Counted from the stretch's first letter, positions 33,127 to 45,879 are shown. The stretch: DNA of 64,000 nucleotides from Arabidopsis thaliana (GCF_000001735.4 NC_003074.8:16065261-16129260), one strand, 5' to 3'. Numbers and translations are program-made. Notes: a model not told the origin generated them from the letters alone.

Positions 33127-34244
33127 AACATCGATTCTTAGAAATTGTTGGTTAATTTTTTTTGTTTAGTTATGAGATTTGTAATGATATCAACACTTTA
33201 ACGGCTATGGGGCACCAAAACCACTTCTGATTGATTCCATCTTCTTCATGTTTTCGTCTTGGTGTATATGAATGAAGCTTTTTGGTTCACTTTCTCATCA
33301 TTGTGACTTATATAGTGATCAAATTCGTTACATATTGTACAGTACAATTTGCACTTGATCAAATTCAATTTTATTTTTAGGCAGCCTTGTTAGTAAAAAT
33401 CACTAAAGATTAATAGAAAAAATAGATTTAAGAACGCTAGTGAGAAATACGCAGAGAATTATTAAGATTAAACAGAAAAATACATTTGAAAAGCAAAATT
33501 CAGTGATTATTAACAAAATCTGAGAAAGAACAGAAACAAAAAGATCAAGGATATGATTTTTCTTGATCCAAATTTGCATCAGAGTCATGGAAGTTTTAGA
33601 TTTCCAACACTGCTCAATTGAGCTTCTTTTATCAATGGTGATTTAACTCATCATTTGCAATCAGATGGATATATATATATCGAGCAACATAAGACTCGAT
33701 GTTAAATAAAAAACATTAGAAAGAATGTAAAACGAAAACACAAATGAATAAAGAAACAGAGAAAATGATAAGCAATGGAACTGAAAAGAGTTGTTTTCCT
33801 TGTGCTGAGGTATTTATTGGGGGCTGCGACGAGGTAGGGTTTCTTTTTTTCTATATAGAGGTGGTCAGAATCTAAGCCCTAGGGTTAAATTTGTTAACCA
33901 TGGTTAAGTTAACATTATAATTTTAGATATTCTATTAAATATATGAGATTTTTTTATAGAAAAAGGTTTGGTTATTTATTTATTTTTTTGGAGTTTGAAG
34001 TTTTCAAGTTTGTCTGATCAATTATTTTTCGTGTTTAGGATTTTCAAATTTGGAAAATATAACCTAAGGTCTGAAATGATTAAAGTTGATGGAGCGGACA
34101 AAACCGTCTATGGATTATACTTTTTTTTTTTACCATTCTTAAATTAGACAAATTGTTAGGAATGTCTTTCCAAGACTATCATTTTTTAATTCTACCCATT
34201 ATGTAGTCTATTTTTATTTATAGCCTTTTAACTTTTAATGAACA
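33127..34244. other. Intergenic, nothing recognised
   Basis: 3' flank of HDA17, then AT-rich DNA. A TATATATAT run occurs at 33671-33680. The 61-codon minus-strand frame at 33403-33588 has no motif. Confidence 0.5.
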
Positions 34245-34275
34245 CTAGATTTTAACCTGCGGTATACCGCGGGGC
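34245..34275 (-). mobile_element. Helitron-type 3' terminus on the minus strand
   Basis: Reading the minus strand, hairpin GCGGTATACCGC (34270-34259) is followed 10 bp later by CTAG (34248-34245) and then T. The element body would extend rightward towards 35.5 kb, where the DNA is uniformly AT-rich. No 5' end was located. Confidence 0.6.
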
Positions 34276-35597
34276 TATATTTTTTTTAGAAAAAATCAAA
34301 ATGTAATATGCTTAATTGATTATCATTATTATATAACCTATTATTTTGTATTTTTTTGAATATAAAAACCTTATATATATATATATATATAATTTAGTGT
34401 ACAATTTTAGGATTTAACATGTGGTACGACGGACAATTTTTTTTTATTAGTATAGACAATAATGTTAGATTTTACGATTTTTTTGTGTATTAAAGTTAAT
34501 AATTTTATATATGTACAATTAAAAAAACTGATGCTGATAAAATATTAAAACAAGATTTAAACCGTATTATTACTTTTGGTTGATGATATTATAAATTTGT
34601 ATTAATATCGATCCAAACCCGTCCCACCATATAACTCTCGTGAGATATTACTTTTTATAAGTTTTAATATTTCAATAATCTATTTCAAAAATTAATATTT
34701 TTTTGCTTTTTACGTAATGACATATTTTGTAATTCTTATTAAACAAAATAACTCTACAAAATGTAGTTCAATTTTTTTAATGTAGATAATGTTATAAATA
34801 AATATTAAGTTTAGTCATAATTTGTGATTGATATGTACTTGAGTTTTTGGACTACCTGTATTTCACGTCATTTAATAGCCTAAATTGGGTAGTTTGTAAC
34901 ATTATTTGAAACAATAATATTATCTTAATACATGTACATTTTACTAACTGAAAATATGAGATTGATTCTTTATATTACACTGAAAATGAATGATTCAAAC
35001 TAAAGATCAGAGTGTAATATAGTTTAGCTTAGAAAATAATTAAAACGATTTTATTTATATGTTTAGTTTCCTAAATTTTAGTTTAGATTCAGAAAATAAT
35101 TGTTTAACTTCCTTAGAAGATGATAAACATATATGGAAGATTTGAATCTCTATTCATATATATTTAAAAAATCAATAAAGTCAATATAATTAAAGGATAG
35201 ATTAGAAGAAATTTTCTTGAATGCTAAATAATTAATTTGTTATTTATAAACGAAATATTAGATGCTGTAAAAAACGAATTATTAAATAAATATGGAAAGA
35301 AATTCATACCTTAAAAGATTTTGTATTATTAAAACCGATTTTATTTTACAGCAAATTAAAACCAAAAATTAATAAATACTTATGAGAGATTTTAGGAATG
35401 ATAATTTTTGAAGTAATGCTAGATTTTTTTTGAAGTAATGGTGGAGTTAATATAGAGAGATTTTAGGCAATATTTTTGTTAGGTAAATATTTGATTTAAA
35501 ATGTCAATTGAAAAAAATATACTCAGTGGCATTGAGTCGTAAATAAGTTCGAAGTCTAAGATTTATTTGTTAAAATGACTGCAAAAATGTATATGTA
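34276..35597. other. AT-rich stretch, probable Helitron body
   Basis: No genes. Contains a TA microsatellite at about 34371-34390. Probably the body of the Helitron ending at 34245; this is inferred from position and composition. Confidence 0.4.
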
Positions 35598-35799
35598 GAT
35601 TTTACCCTTATTTGAAAAAGGGAGATTTGCAAAACTGCCCTTATTCTAATAACCTTTTGTAAAAGTGCCCTTTCCTAAAGGCCATTTTTAAAACTACCCC
35701 TTCTAATATGCCAAATGACTGTCTTACCCTCTGAATGATTAGGTTTCACGTTGGTTTCACAAACTTCTTCTTTTTGGCACAAAGTTCTTCGTTTTCCTC

Positions 35800-35960
35800 T
35801 CCGATTTTCCTCTCCGATTTCACTCAAAATCGCCGGCGAATTTCCTTCTGATTTCACTCAAAATCGCCGACGAATTCCCTCTCCGATTTCACTCAAAATC
35901 GCCAACGAATTTCCTCTCCGATTTCACTCAAAATCGCCGACGAATTTTCTTTCTGAGAAT
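35800..35960. repeat. Short tandem repeats in the MULE leader
   Basis: About four copies of TTTCACTCAAAATCGCC followed by GACGAATT-like sequence, with CTCTCCGATT between. They lie just upstream of the Ulp1-like gene. Confidence 0.85.
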
Positions 35961-36499
35961 CCCCAAAATCGCCGACGAATTTCCTCTCCAATAAACCTGT
36001 TCTTCGCTGAAGGATTCAGATCATTTCTCTACGACGCAAACAATCCCCAGAGATATCGATAGATCAGACGGTAACCGTTTTTATAATCGATTTTATAGTC
36101 GATTTTATAGTCAATTTTATAGTAGATCTGACGCTGTTTCATAACATGTTTTGCAGATGGATTCAGAGAGTGAAATCCTTACATTGCCTGAACAAATCTA
36201 CAGAGAAGGTGAGGAATCTATTGCACTGGGAACCGTTCAACAATACTCGGATTGGAATTTAGTTAGTAAAGTAGAGGAAGCTTTAGGCGAGTGTTTATTT
36301 CAGAAGATTAGAAGTTCGTTTTTTGGTCCTCTAGTTGAATTGGGACCAAAAATGAAGGCTAAGAAGGGAATCAGATTTTCTGGAAAAATCTTTCACTATC
36401 TCATGCAGCAGAGAGTGAAAACAAAAGGATCAACTCTTTGGTTTAGAGTGGATTCTCAACCTATCCGTTTCTCCTTGAGAGAGTTCTATCTCACAACAG

Positions 36500-37245
36500 G
36501 TAATAAAGTTTTACAATCGTTTTTAAAGCTTAATTAACTGTCGTAGAATGATTTACAAGGCATTTGCATAACTGTTTGCGTAGTTTACAATCGTTTTTAA
36601 AACATAAGTAAGTGTCATAGATAATTTACAAGGGATTTTAAAAGCTTTTAAAAGGGGTTTACTTCATTAACAATCGTTTAAGAAGCATAAGTTAGTGGCA
36701 GATAATGATTTACAAGGGATTTTAAAAAGGGTATGCATGGTTTACAACCGTTTTTAGGCATAAGTAACTAGCATAGAATAATTTACAAGGGATTTTAAAA
36801 GCTTAAAGAAGTGTTAAACACGTTTACAAGGGATTTTAAAAGCATAAGTAAGTGTCTTAAAACGATTTACAAGGGATTTTATAAGTGTTTGCATAGTTTA
36901 CAATCGATTTTAAAACATAAGTAAGTGGCATAGAATATTTACAAGGGATTTTAAAACCTTTTCTAAGGGTTAAACATGATTAGTAATCGTTTTTTAAGCA
37001 TAAGTAAGTTGAATAGAATGATTTACAAGAGATTTTAAAAGCTTTTAGAAGGGTTAAACATGATTTACAATCGTTTTTAAAGCATAAGTAAGTGTCATAT
37101 AATGATTTACAAGGGATTTTAAAAGTGTCTACATGGTTTACAATCGTTTTTAAAGCATAAGTAAGTGGCATTGAATGATTTATAAGGGATTTTAAAAGCT
37201 TTTAAAAGTGTTAAACATGATTTACAATCGTTTTTAAAGTATTTA
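36500..37245. repeat. Intronic minisatellite in the Ulp1-like gene
   Basis: The first long intron (36500-37293) consists of roughly nine diverged units. Each has TTTACAAGGGATTTTAAAAG, GGTTTACAATCGTTTTTAAA and GCATAAGTAAGTG.CATAGAA. The units are the same family, and the same plus-strand direction, as at 21420-21870. Confidence 0.9.
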
Positions 37246-39659
37246 CTATAAAACCTGTAATAATAGTCTCTACACTGTCTTTTGTTCATACAGGAATTCA
37301 ATGTGAACCTGTTCATAGGGAACTTCGACGAAAGGGGAAAGATCCTGTAAAAGAACCATACTTTTGGGCTAGTAAAAGATCCTATACTCTTGGTGATCTC
37401 GAAGATCGATTGTTTTTAAAACCTAAGGAAGGTGAACCTGCTGTTGAAGATGAAGAAAAGTTGTGTCTTGCTGCAGTAGTGTTGATTGAAGGAATTCTTT
37501 TGACACCATATGGAAAAGAGAAGATACCTTTGCCAAGATTGCAGCATGCTTCTGATTTTGAGATGTACACAGCCCAACCGTGGGTAAAGAAGCATTCAAT
37601 GTTCTATCAAATTCAATTCTGAGAATGGACGAGAAAACTTGGGCAAAAGAGAAATATGATTTGAGAGGATTTGGACTAGCGCTAACAATATGGGTGTTGA
37701 GCGCAGTTCCAGCATTTGGTGCAGCATATGGAGTTAAAGATAAGGAATTCCAATCTGAATATCCATTGATATTGAAGTGGAAAAGCACTACTACTCCAGA
37801 GTTTTTCAAGATCGTAAACCTTGTAAATGATGTTTCTGAGTTAAGCTTTTGTCTATTTACAGAATTCTTTAAATGGTTTTTAGATTTGAAGTTCTGCTTT
37901 CTCAAGATTTGTAATGTTATTGTATCTTCGCAGATGGAGGTGAATACAATTATTGGAAATCCAGAAGAATTCAAGTCTTTAGTTCCTGATTTCCACACAG
38001 ACGACACAAAATTCCAACATATTTTGGGACTAGTTAATATGGGCTACAGATTGAAGAAAACTGAATGGAATACAAGATGCGTTGATGTTTGTGCTGCCCT
38101 TGAAGAAGTAGGTCAAAACAAAATCAATAACAAAATATCTGATAGCGAGAAGCTTGACAGGATTTTGACAATCCTTGAAGATCTTAACAAGAGAGTCGAG
38201 CTGATTGAGAAGATTTTGGACATTAGAATGGAGGAAAAGAATAATCAGAGATCTGAGGAAGATGAAGAAAGAAAACAAGAAGATGAAGGAGTAGAAAGAC
38301 AACCAGAGGTAATTGTAAATGTTTCTTTAAAAGCTATTTGAAAGGAAAGGTTTTACAATGTATTTTAAAGGTTAAATACGTAGTAAACCTTTACAATGTA
38401 CTCTTTTTTTCGCAGGCTGAAGAAGAAGGAGGACTAGAAAGAAAAGCAGAGGTAATTGAAAATCTTTACAAGCTATTTTAAAGGTCTACTAATTATATTA
38501 ATGATTGACTTATTGTTTTTATTTTGTTACAGAATGACAATGAATCATTTGAAGATTCAATCCGAGAGCCAAACACACAGTATGGGAGCTATCCGGGTGA
38601 TGATGAAAACACCCAACGTGATGTTGGTGATGAATTAGTTGAAGAATCATCAAAAGTACAGTAATTTATATCTCTAAAAGTCTTACAAAAATGATTAGTA
38701 TCCTTTTTATAATTTTACATTCTGTTATCTTTTCAAGGATAAGTCTCCTACTCCACGATCCTCTACACCAAATTTCAATATTTTGTCTGAAGAAAGTCTG
38801 GATGTTCAAAAGGATAAGAAGAGAGTTAGCAGAGGAAGAAATGAGGTTAGCATTTAAAAAAAATTGTATTATCTAACCAAGTGTTTATAATATTTTTTTC
38901 AAATCTTTAAAAGTTTATCTTTCATGCAACTTCAGAACAAGAGAGTTAAACCAAGTGTTCATGCTGAGGATAATCTTAAAATAAGAAAACAGGTTAGTAT
39001 TTGCAACAGTACTGTTTTTAAAAATTGTCAATTGTCTTGTTATGATATTTACAAGGGATTTTAAAAGTACTTTTAATTGGTGTTTTTTACTATTCTAGGT
39101 GCCGAGAAAGAGGCAGAAACAAGTTGATAGTGCTGATGTTCATGTTCCAACAAGGAAAGAGGTTAGTATCTAATTTATTATGATTTTGAAAATTTTGTTT
39201 ACAAGGTATTTTAAACATCTATTTTTTTATTATTTTTGATAGGCACAGAGTAAGAAAAGGAAAAATATTGGCAATGATGGTGATAACGCTGATAATGATG
39301 GCGACAATGATAATTTTCAGCCCGCTCCGCAAAGAAAGAGTAAGCGGGGTACGGTTCCTTCCATTCATACCCAAGCACCTTTCACAGCTGAGAAGAAGAA
39401 GCATCCAATTTTGCATCCATTTGCGAAAGTTGATGCCACAAGACTTGAGAAATTGGCTGAATGGAAGAAGTCAAGGAAAAACAAGTGAGTTTTGTTAGTA
39501 AGATAGTGAGTTTTTTTTAATAATGGAAGAAGCATCATTGTTGACTGTTTTGTTGTTGTAGGCCACTATCAATCGCGGGAAATAATGTAGATACAAAGTG
39601 GTTTACAACCCTAGAGACGCCAGGGAAAGCAATCACAGCAACGGTATGTCTAAAAATCC

Positions 39660-40090
39660 TTGTAAAATTGGTAACCCATGAATTACATATAGTTTTTAAA
39701 GCATCATTAAGTTATTTACAAAAGGGATTTTAAAAGGGTTACGTGGTTTATAAACAATTTTAAAAGATTAGAAAGTGGTAAAGAATGATTTACAAGGTAT
39801 TTTAAAAATGATTTACATGACTTGCAATCGTTTTTAACGGATTAGAAAGTGGTAAGGATTGATTTACAAGGGATTTTAAAAGCTATTAAAAAGGGTTTAA
39901 TTGATTAACAATCGTTTTAGAAGCAGAACTTAGTGGCATAGAATGATTTACAAGGGATTTTAAAAGCTTTTAAAAGTGTTTAACTTGATTTACAATCGTT
40001 AAAAAGCATAAGTATGTGACGTAGAATGATTTACAAGGTATTTTAAAAAGGGTTTGCATTTTTTACAATCATTTTTAAAGGGGTTTTCTA
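39660..40090. repeat. Second intronic minisatellite in the Ulp1-like gene
   Basis: The intron 39644-40122 holds about five diverged units with TTTACAAGGNATTTTAAAA, ACAATCGTTTTTA and AAGTGGTAAG. Smaller introns (for example 39048-39070 and 39198-39215) carry single copies of the same TTTACAAGGGATTTTAAAAG motif. Confidence 0.85.
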
Positions 40091-40821
40091 ATATGATAAT
40101 TTTTATTTTTTGTTGTGTTTAGCATGTTGATGCAGCTTTGGAGTTGATGAAAACGAGGAAGGAAAGCAATCCAGAATTATTCAAAAACAAATCAGTTGTA
40201 TTTGTTGGATCGTCTTTCTTAAATGTGATTGATGAGTCATACATGGAGTTTTTGGATAACAAAGAGGGATTTCAGTTTCAGTCTGAATAAATCAGTAAGC
40301 TGATAATAGAGGAAGAAACCAAGTGCATATTGGCTCCTTTCTGTATCAAAGGAAAATGTTGGGTTGCCTTGCTCATCCACTTGGAACAGAAGACAGTTTG
40401 TATATGGGAATGTGCAGCTTCTTATTTAACAGAAGAAGTCAAGAAAAAATATGTTGATGCCTACTCTATAGCTATGCCATACATTGTTCGGAACATCCTC
40501 AAAAAAGAAGACATGGATGTCTCTCCATTTAGCATCAAAGTCCTGACCACTTTTCCTCAGGTAACTTCTTTAAATATATCATAGTCTTAGAAATGAATAT
40601 TCCGTAAGTCCTGACTTCTATAACTTCTTTGCTTAAGTAATTCTTTTGGTTTTTGGTTGTAGGCTCCTAGAAATGAAGAGTCTGGTATATATATGCTGAA
40701 GTTTATGGAATGCTACTCAATGTATACCAGCCATTCAAACCTTGAAGGGAACATAATTCAAAACGTTAGGAATAAATTGGCTGCTGACATCTTCACCGAA
40801 TTAGGGTCAGTCATTTTGTAG

Positions 40822-42291
40822 AAGTAGCAGACTTCTAATCAAAAAGTAGTGGAGTATTTAAATTTTTTTAATGCAAATATTCAAAATGAGAAAATATTGA
40901 TTCACAACAATATTTTTATTTCTTTCTTTGAAATTTGAATGACTTTTTTTTAGGAACAAATAGTAATATGATTATTTTGACATATTAATAATGGTATTCG
41001 AACAATAATAACTACCATATTTGCGATAATGCATAAGGATAAGTTTAATATAAAAAATACCAAAATTGTTGAGATCATAGTAAATTTTAGATTTAAAAAA
41101 ATAAATAAAAAAAATCGTCATCCTAAATTTTAAATCCGCAATTCATATTAGTTTTTTCAGTAAAGCTAAGATTGAATCCAAATTAAAATCTAATTTTGCG
41201 TACACTCTATCTCTTATAATTATAAATTTTATGCATACATTCACATTGCCTCACAATCAATCTAGAATATCGATTCTTTAAAACAATAGAGAGAGATTCA
41301 TAAGTAAATTACTTCATGTTCTAATGATGTTTATCTCCTAATATTACTATCTATTTATGCGTATTCTTATGGATTTTTCTTTCAGGGTCAACACAACATT
41401 ACAAGAAACTAGATTATAGTTACACAATCTTAAACAATAAACAAAACAAATATAACTTACTTTAATTTTTTATTTTTAACCAAAATCAACTAATTTATTA
41501 GTTTAAAAAAAAAACAAATACTACTATTTAACGATATACAAACCAAATACTATTATACTTTAATTATAAGAACTACATCTTATTGAAAGGTATACACTAA
41601 AAGTCAGTTTTATATTCTAAAATATCATAAATTTATAAATAACAAATTATTTTTAAATATATTAATCCAAGATGTACCACATGTCAATCCCTCAATTCTT
41701 TTATATATTAGAATAACAATATTTAAAAATAACAAAATAATTTTTCATTTTACGGAATGAAGTTATATGGTGAAACGAGTTTGAGTTGATATTAATACAG
41801 GACTATAATAAACGAGTGAAATCTTAGAATTAATAATTATAATATAATTATACAATCTTAAACACTAAACAAAATAAATAATATTTAAAAAATAACTATA
41901 TCTTAAAATTTGAATTTTTAGTTACAAAAAAAGTCGACCAACGGTGTACCGCGTAGTAAATTTTACATTATATCATCTAATTGATCAAATTTCAAACAAA
42001 AACAATCAATTTATATATACATCAAACTAACAAAAATACACAGATTTTTTAAATATCTCTATATTATTCGGCAAATCGAAACAAATCTATTTACTATTTA
42101 CTATGTAAAATACAAATAAAATATAAATAATATAAATTAATTAAACAAATTAGCTATTTTATCATAAATAACACTATACACTTTTCTATGGATATTATAA
42201 TTTATACACTATAATATCTTTTACTAAAAATGTATTCCAATACATTTCTTAAAATATGAAACCCCGCAGATATGTGCGGGTCAGAATCTAG
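40822..42291 (+). mobile_element. Probable Helitron, 3' end defined
   Basis: Uniformly AT-rich DNA ends with hairpin CCCGCAGATATGTGCGGG (42263-42280), seven bases, then CTAG (42288-42291) and T. This is the Helitron 3' structure. The left boundary is uncertain; the element seems to begin just after the Ulp1-like gene and may have replaced the MULE right end. No Rep/helicase gene is present, so it is non-autonomous. Confidence 0.55.
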
Positions 42292-42990
42292 TATTTTAAA
42301 TAAGGAAAACTAATTACTAAGAAAGTAATTGTTTTGGTGGTTTCTTCCACGTACTTACTAAGCAAATGAAAGCATAACAGACCATTGTATTTGAGTCTAG
42401 CTTGAGAGAAAATATGAGTCTATAAGATGAATGGTGACTATACTTATAAAACATTCAACTTCGTTAGCATATTTTTCTAACCAAACTCGACAAGAATAAG
42501 AATTAAATGACCAAATTAGAAACCTTTTTTGTTGCTGAAAAAAATCATATTTTGTTTTCCAAATACTTTTTTTATATACCGGGATCTAGTAGTTGTTATA
42601 ATCTTTTAGAAAAAGCATTGAATTTCTATAGGAATTGGGCGTTAGGTGGAAATATGTAGTAAGCTTAAATATCAATTAACTTAATATGTGATGTGTTATT
42701 AAATCACTTTTGATTTACTACATACCAAAACTTATAGAGTCGATCAGTTGGCTAGGAGGCGAGGGAATACCATCGGATCTAAATCCTTGAAAACATATCA
42801 TGATTTTCGACAGAAATTGTCGTAGCTAGGGAATTTACCTTTCTTTGTAGTGGATAAAATAAATATGTCAAGATATGAAAAATTCATAAGTACATATATA
42901 TATTTTACAAATAAGAGAATTCGATTTTTGTCAAACAAAATCAAAGAATCAAGCAAGAAACCGAATAAATTAAGAATAGTAACTTAGTCT
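42292..42990. other. 3' flank of the alpha/beta hydrolase gene
   Basis: AT-rich DNA, no gene seen. The 3' untranslated part of the hydrolase mRNA would be at the right edge. Confidence 0.5.
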
Positions 42991-45879
42991 CTAAGCTGGC
43001 TCAGTGATCACAGCTTTTGGTTTGTACATTGGGAGATCTTCTCCTAAAAGAAGTGATTTCAAAATCGCATCACATATGCCGTCGTAGTGCACGATCAGGT
43101 GGCCTCCTTTAGGGACCTCATGGTACCTAATCCATGGTAGCTTGCGGCACAAACATCTTTGCAGCTGAAATGGCATCACTTTGTCTTCGTAGCCTTGCCA
43201 TATGTGAACAGAAGAAGAGCCCTTTTCCGGTCCAGACAGAGACGGGTCAGGTAGGTCTGCCGGATCGAAGTCCCAGTCGCCGAATGCTACCAAAAAATCG
43301 CTTCTCAGCGTCCCGAAGACGCCGCGCTCCCGTAACTTCTCCTGTTGATAGTACCCATGAGTATTCGTAATTTGACTAAGCAACCCCATATTTTCTTTCA
43401 AGATATCTAGTTCTGAACTAATATCACACTTTGTAATTTAAATACGTATATATAATTTAGAAAAATCATGAAGGCTATCAACTTTATCAACCACTTCATG
43501 TTTTTCTCACTAAAATTCTGGTGGAAATTGTCATAAACAAATTTAAGTAACATGACTCTTGATATTCGAAAGCTTAATTCAATGAGTACATTATATATTT
43601 TTGGCCCGTCTACAACTCAAAAATCTAGATTATGGGCAACACTAACACAAATCACTATGATATAAATTATAATAAGTAAAACTCTTAGTATTTAAATTGT
43701 TGAAAATGCATGGCTTGATAATTTGGTCTCCTAGATCAATAAATATTGGGTGTACATTTGGTGATATTTTAAAATAAGATAATAGTTCTAAAAGAATATA
43801 GCGGAAAAAGCTCTAAGGGATTATAGTCTTCTTGGTAAAGAGTAATATTTACCTTAGTGAGCATTGGGAAGCCTTTGATGTGCTTAAGGACTTCAATGTC
43901 TTGGTCGTTGAAGTAGACAGGGTTTTTCTCTAGCATGGAAGTTGTAGAGAACATGTTCTGAGTCACCAACCATTGCAAAAGTCCCGGAAAATAGTTAGCT
44001 ATCCAAACAGACCATTTCGCCACTTCTCTTCTGTAGTCTTTTGGCATCAGACTCTTTGGAATAGACGGCCACCGGAAATTCACCACCGGAGCCACCATTG
44101 CCACTCCTGCTAACCTGTTCAATTTCATATGTTTATGAAACTTTACAATTCTGATTTTAATATAAATATTATTCTTGAAGATTTCTGTTTTTTTTTTCTT
44201 AACAAGTTCTTTAGTTAACGGCTCAAATCAATCGGTTCAATCCGGAAAAGTACACTAATCATAACTCAAAAGGTGTAAAGCAATGTACTAACTACGAGTC
44301 TACTATTCAAGCCTGATTGATTCGAGATTTGTTTTTGTATGTACTAGTAAAAATTATATAGTATGAACCAGACTAAAATATTTCTAACTAGTAAGACTTC
44401 TAAAATAGAGTTCCTCTACCAGCATCTCCAAATCCACTCTATTTTAGAATAAATTTTCTCCAATCTCACTCTATATGTTACTCTAAAACAGGTCCGGCTC
44501 AATATTTTATTGGGCCCTGTGCTACAAAAAAAATGACCATCTTTAAACCCTTAAATCTAAACAAAATAATCTTATGTGACATATATTTATTGTATTCTTC
44601 TTCTAAACCTATTACTATAACACAAAAATTAAGAAATAAATATGAGGACCCTCTGTATTGGCACCTCTGACACACCCCTAGAGTCGGGCCTGCTCTAAAA
44701 TAGAGTAAATAATATGATTGCTCTATATATATAGAGTAACTCTATTTTTTTACACTATTTATATTTTAGAGTAACATATAGTGATATATCGGAGAGAATT
44801 ATGTTCTATTTTAGAGTTACTCTATTTTAGAAGAAAAAATAGAGATTTACATTAGAGATGGTCTAAACCGTTAGTACTTAGTTGAACAGAATTATGTTTG
44901 CTAGCTAGGTAAAAAAACAATTATGTGCTATTTTGAAGATTTAAATCTAGAGCAAGAAAAGATTATGTCAACAAAGATTAAAAAGCAGTTGATCCTACAA
45001 TATGAATTTGAACGTTTGCTCTGACAATTTTTATCCAATCTTCAAGCAATTATTTTTTGCAACATGTGGCTTTGGCTTGCAAGACTTGAATGCATTATAA
45101 ATAAATTAATTTATAATTAATTTAATCGATTTGATTTCTTTACCTTTGAGGAATATGTTTAAGGCAGCTCCAAACAGTGTAGGAACCCATTGAAATTCCA
45201 ATCAAATAAAACCTGGATCCGATCTCTAAACCATCCGCCAGTTCCTGAACATCGTAGGCTTCACTCTTCAACGAACGTTTAGGATTCGGGTCGCTCTCTC
45301 CGTAACCAGCTCGATCATATAGCACAAAGTATATACCAATTTCATTCACAAGCTCCTGAGATTATAACTAAAACAAGCCTCATTAGTCTTCAACCATATC
45401 TCTAACAACATCTCTTTTTCTAACTTTTTTTGCTTGTTTAATCTTTAGAAACTTGAAAAATAATTTAGCTTTTCAGACATCTAATTTTTCAAACATTCCA
45501 CATTAAAGATTACAATTACAAAATCATATGTGATCTCCAGAAGTCAGTTTCTTGAATCTTGTAATGGAATGGAAACTAACGATGCTGAACACAAAAAAGA
45601 AAGCAGAATTTGAAGCACATACTTTTGGATATATGTGATTAAAACTACAAATTTTGGATCAAGGACTCAGAAAAATATATAATATAGGAATCGAGAGGAT
45701 CAAGGAAATAAAGGATCAGTGTATACTTGTGAGACATTGAAGTTCATATCCTTGGAGCTACCAAATCCATGAACAAGAACGATCGTGAACTTTGCATCAT
45801 CCTTGGGGACACCTCTTTCCTTGTAGGCCAAGTATCTACCATCGTGAAGTTTGATTCTTCCTTGAAGATGTTCCTCCAT
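42991..45879 (-). CDS. Alpha/beta hydrolase-fold protein
   Basis: Four exons (45879-45727, 45355-45144, 44114-43853, 43341-42991) splice in phase to 325 residues. The fold's signatures are all present: oxyanion-hole HGFGSS (37-42), YDRAGYGESDPNP after strand 4, nucleophile elbow GISMGS with Ser106, acid Asp262 in GYEDKVMP, and His290 in KGGHLIVHYDG. The lid region (about 122-210) is typical of the plant MES-like/epoxide-hydrolase-like group with unknown substrate. No signal peptide is visible, so it is probably cytosolic or nuclear. The catalytic triad is intact, suggesting an active esterase or related hydrolase, but the reaction cannot be told from sequence. Intron 2 (44115-45143) hosts two nested MITEs. 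The gene lies next to HIRA, about 4.9 kb away and diverging from it. It corresponds, I think, to At3g44510. Confidence 0.88.
44410..44870. mobile_element. Outer MITE in hydrolase intron 2
   Basis: The left edge ACCAGCATCTCCAAATCCAC and the right edge read inward, GACCATCTCTAATGTAAATC, are loosely inverted. Internal CTCTATTTTAGA, GTTACTCTAAAA and their reverse complements make most of it a weak palindrome. It is interrupted by the 204-bp element at 44489-44692. Confidence 0.6.
44481..44700. mobile_element. hAT-type MITE (44489-44692) with perfect 8-bp target duplication
   Basis: CTCTAAAA occurs at 44481-44488 and 44693-44700, flanking a 204-bp element. Its ends are CAGGTCCGGCTC and, read inward from the right, CAGGCCCGACTC (10 of 12 match). 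An 8-bp duplication and CAGG ends are hallmarks of hAT elements. It is inserted inside the palindromic MITE, and so is younger. Confidence 0.85.

Larger units (their letters stand above)
35598..40821 (+). mobile_element. MULE carrying a DUF1985/Ulp1-like gene (Kaonashi-type)
   Basis: The left end (from about 35598) has TTTGCAAAACTGCCCTTATT and TTTTGTAAAAGTGCCCTTTC, the outer pattern also seen at the MULE near 22.4 kb. A leader with tandem copies of CTCCGATTTCACTCAAAATC (35800-35960) follows, then a leader intron (36071-36156) built of TTTTATAGTCGA units, then the Ulp1-like gene. The right end was not found: the coding region runs into AT-rich Helitron-like DNA at 40822. Arabidopsis MULEs carrying ULP-like genes are known; assignment to that group is from gene content. 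Confidence 0.65.
36157..40821 (+). pseudogene. DUF1985 / Ulp1-like (C48) protease gene, disrupted
   Basis: Exons: 36157-36499, 37294-37822, 37934-38308, 38416-38451, 38533-38655, 38738-38845, 38936-38992, 39099-39161, 39243-39484, 39562-39643, 40123-40560 and 40663-40821. The N-terminal DUF1985 domain (RFSLREFYLTTG, then FWASKRSYTLGDLEDRLF) is followed by a charged linker encoded by many small exons. A Ulp1-like domain closes the protein. Damage: a 1-bp loss at about 37580 (CCGTGGGTAAAG, where PWGKEAF is expected) and an in-frame TAA at 40288. The three catalytic positions of the cysteine protease family are all changed: CWVALL for HW, CIWEC for the Asp, ESGIY for DCG. It therefore cannot be an active SUMO protease. 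Intronic minisatellites share motifs with the MULE at 21 kb. Confidence 0.75.

Noticed and set aside
37580-37600. Intron starting at TGG|GTAAAG to explain the frame change
   Set aside because: The downstream frame continues the expected protein (GKEAF) at once, so a 1-bp deletion explains it better than splicing.
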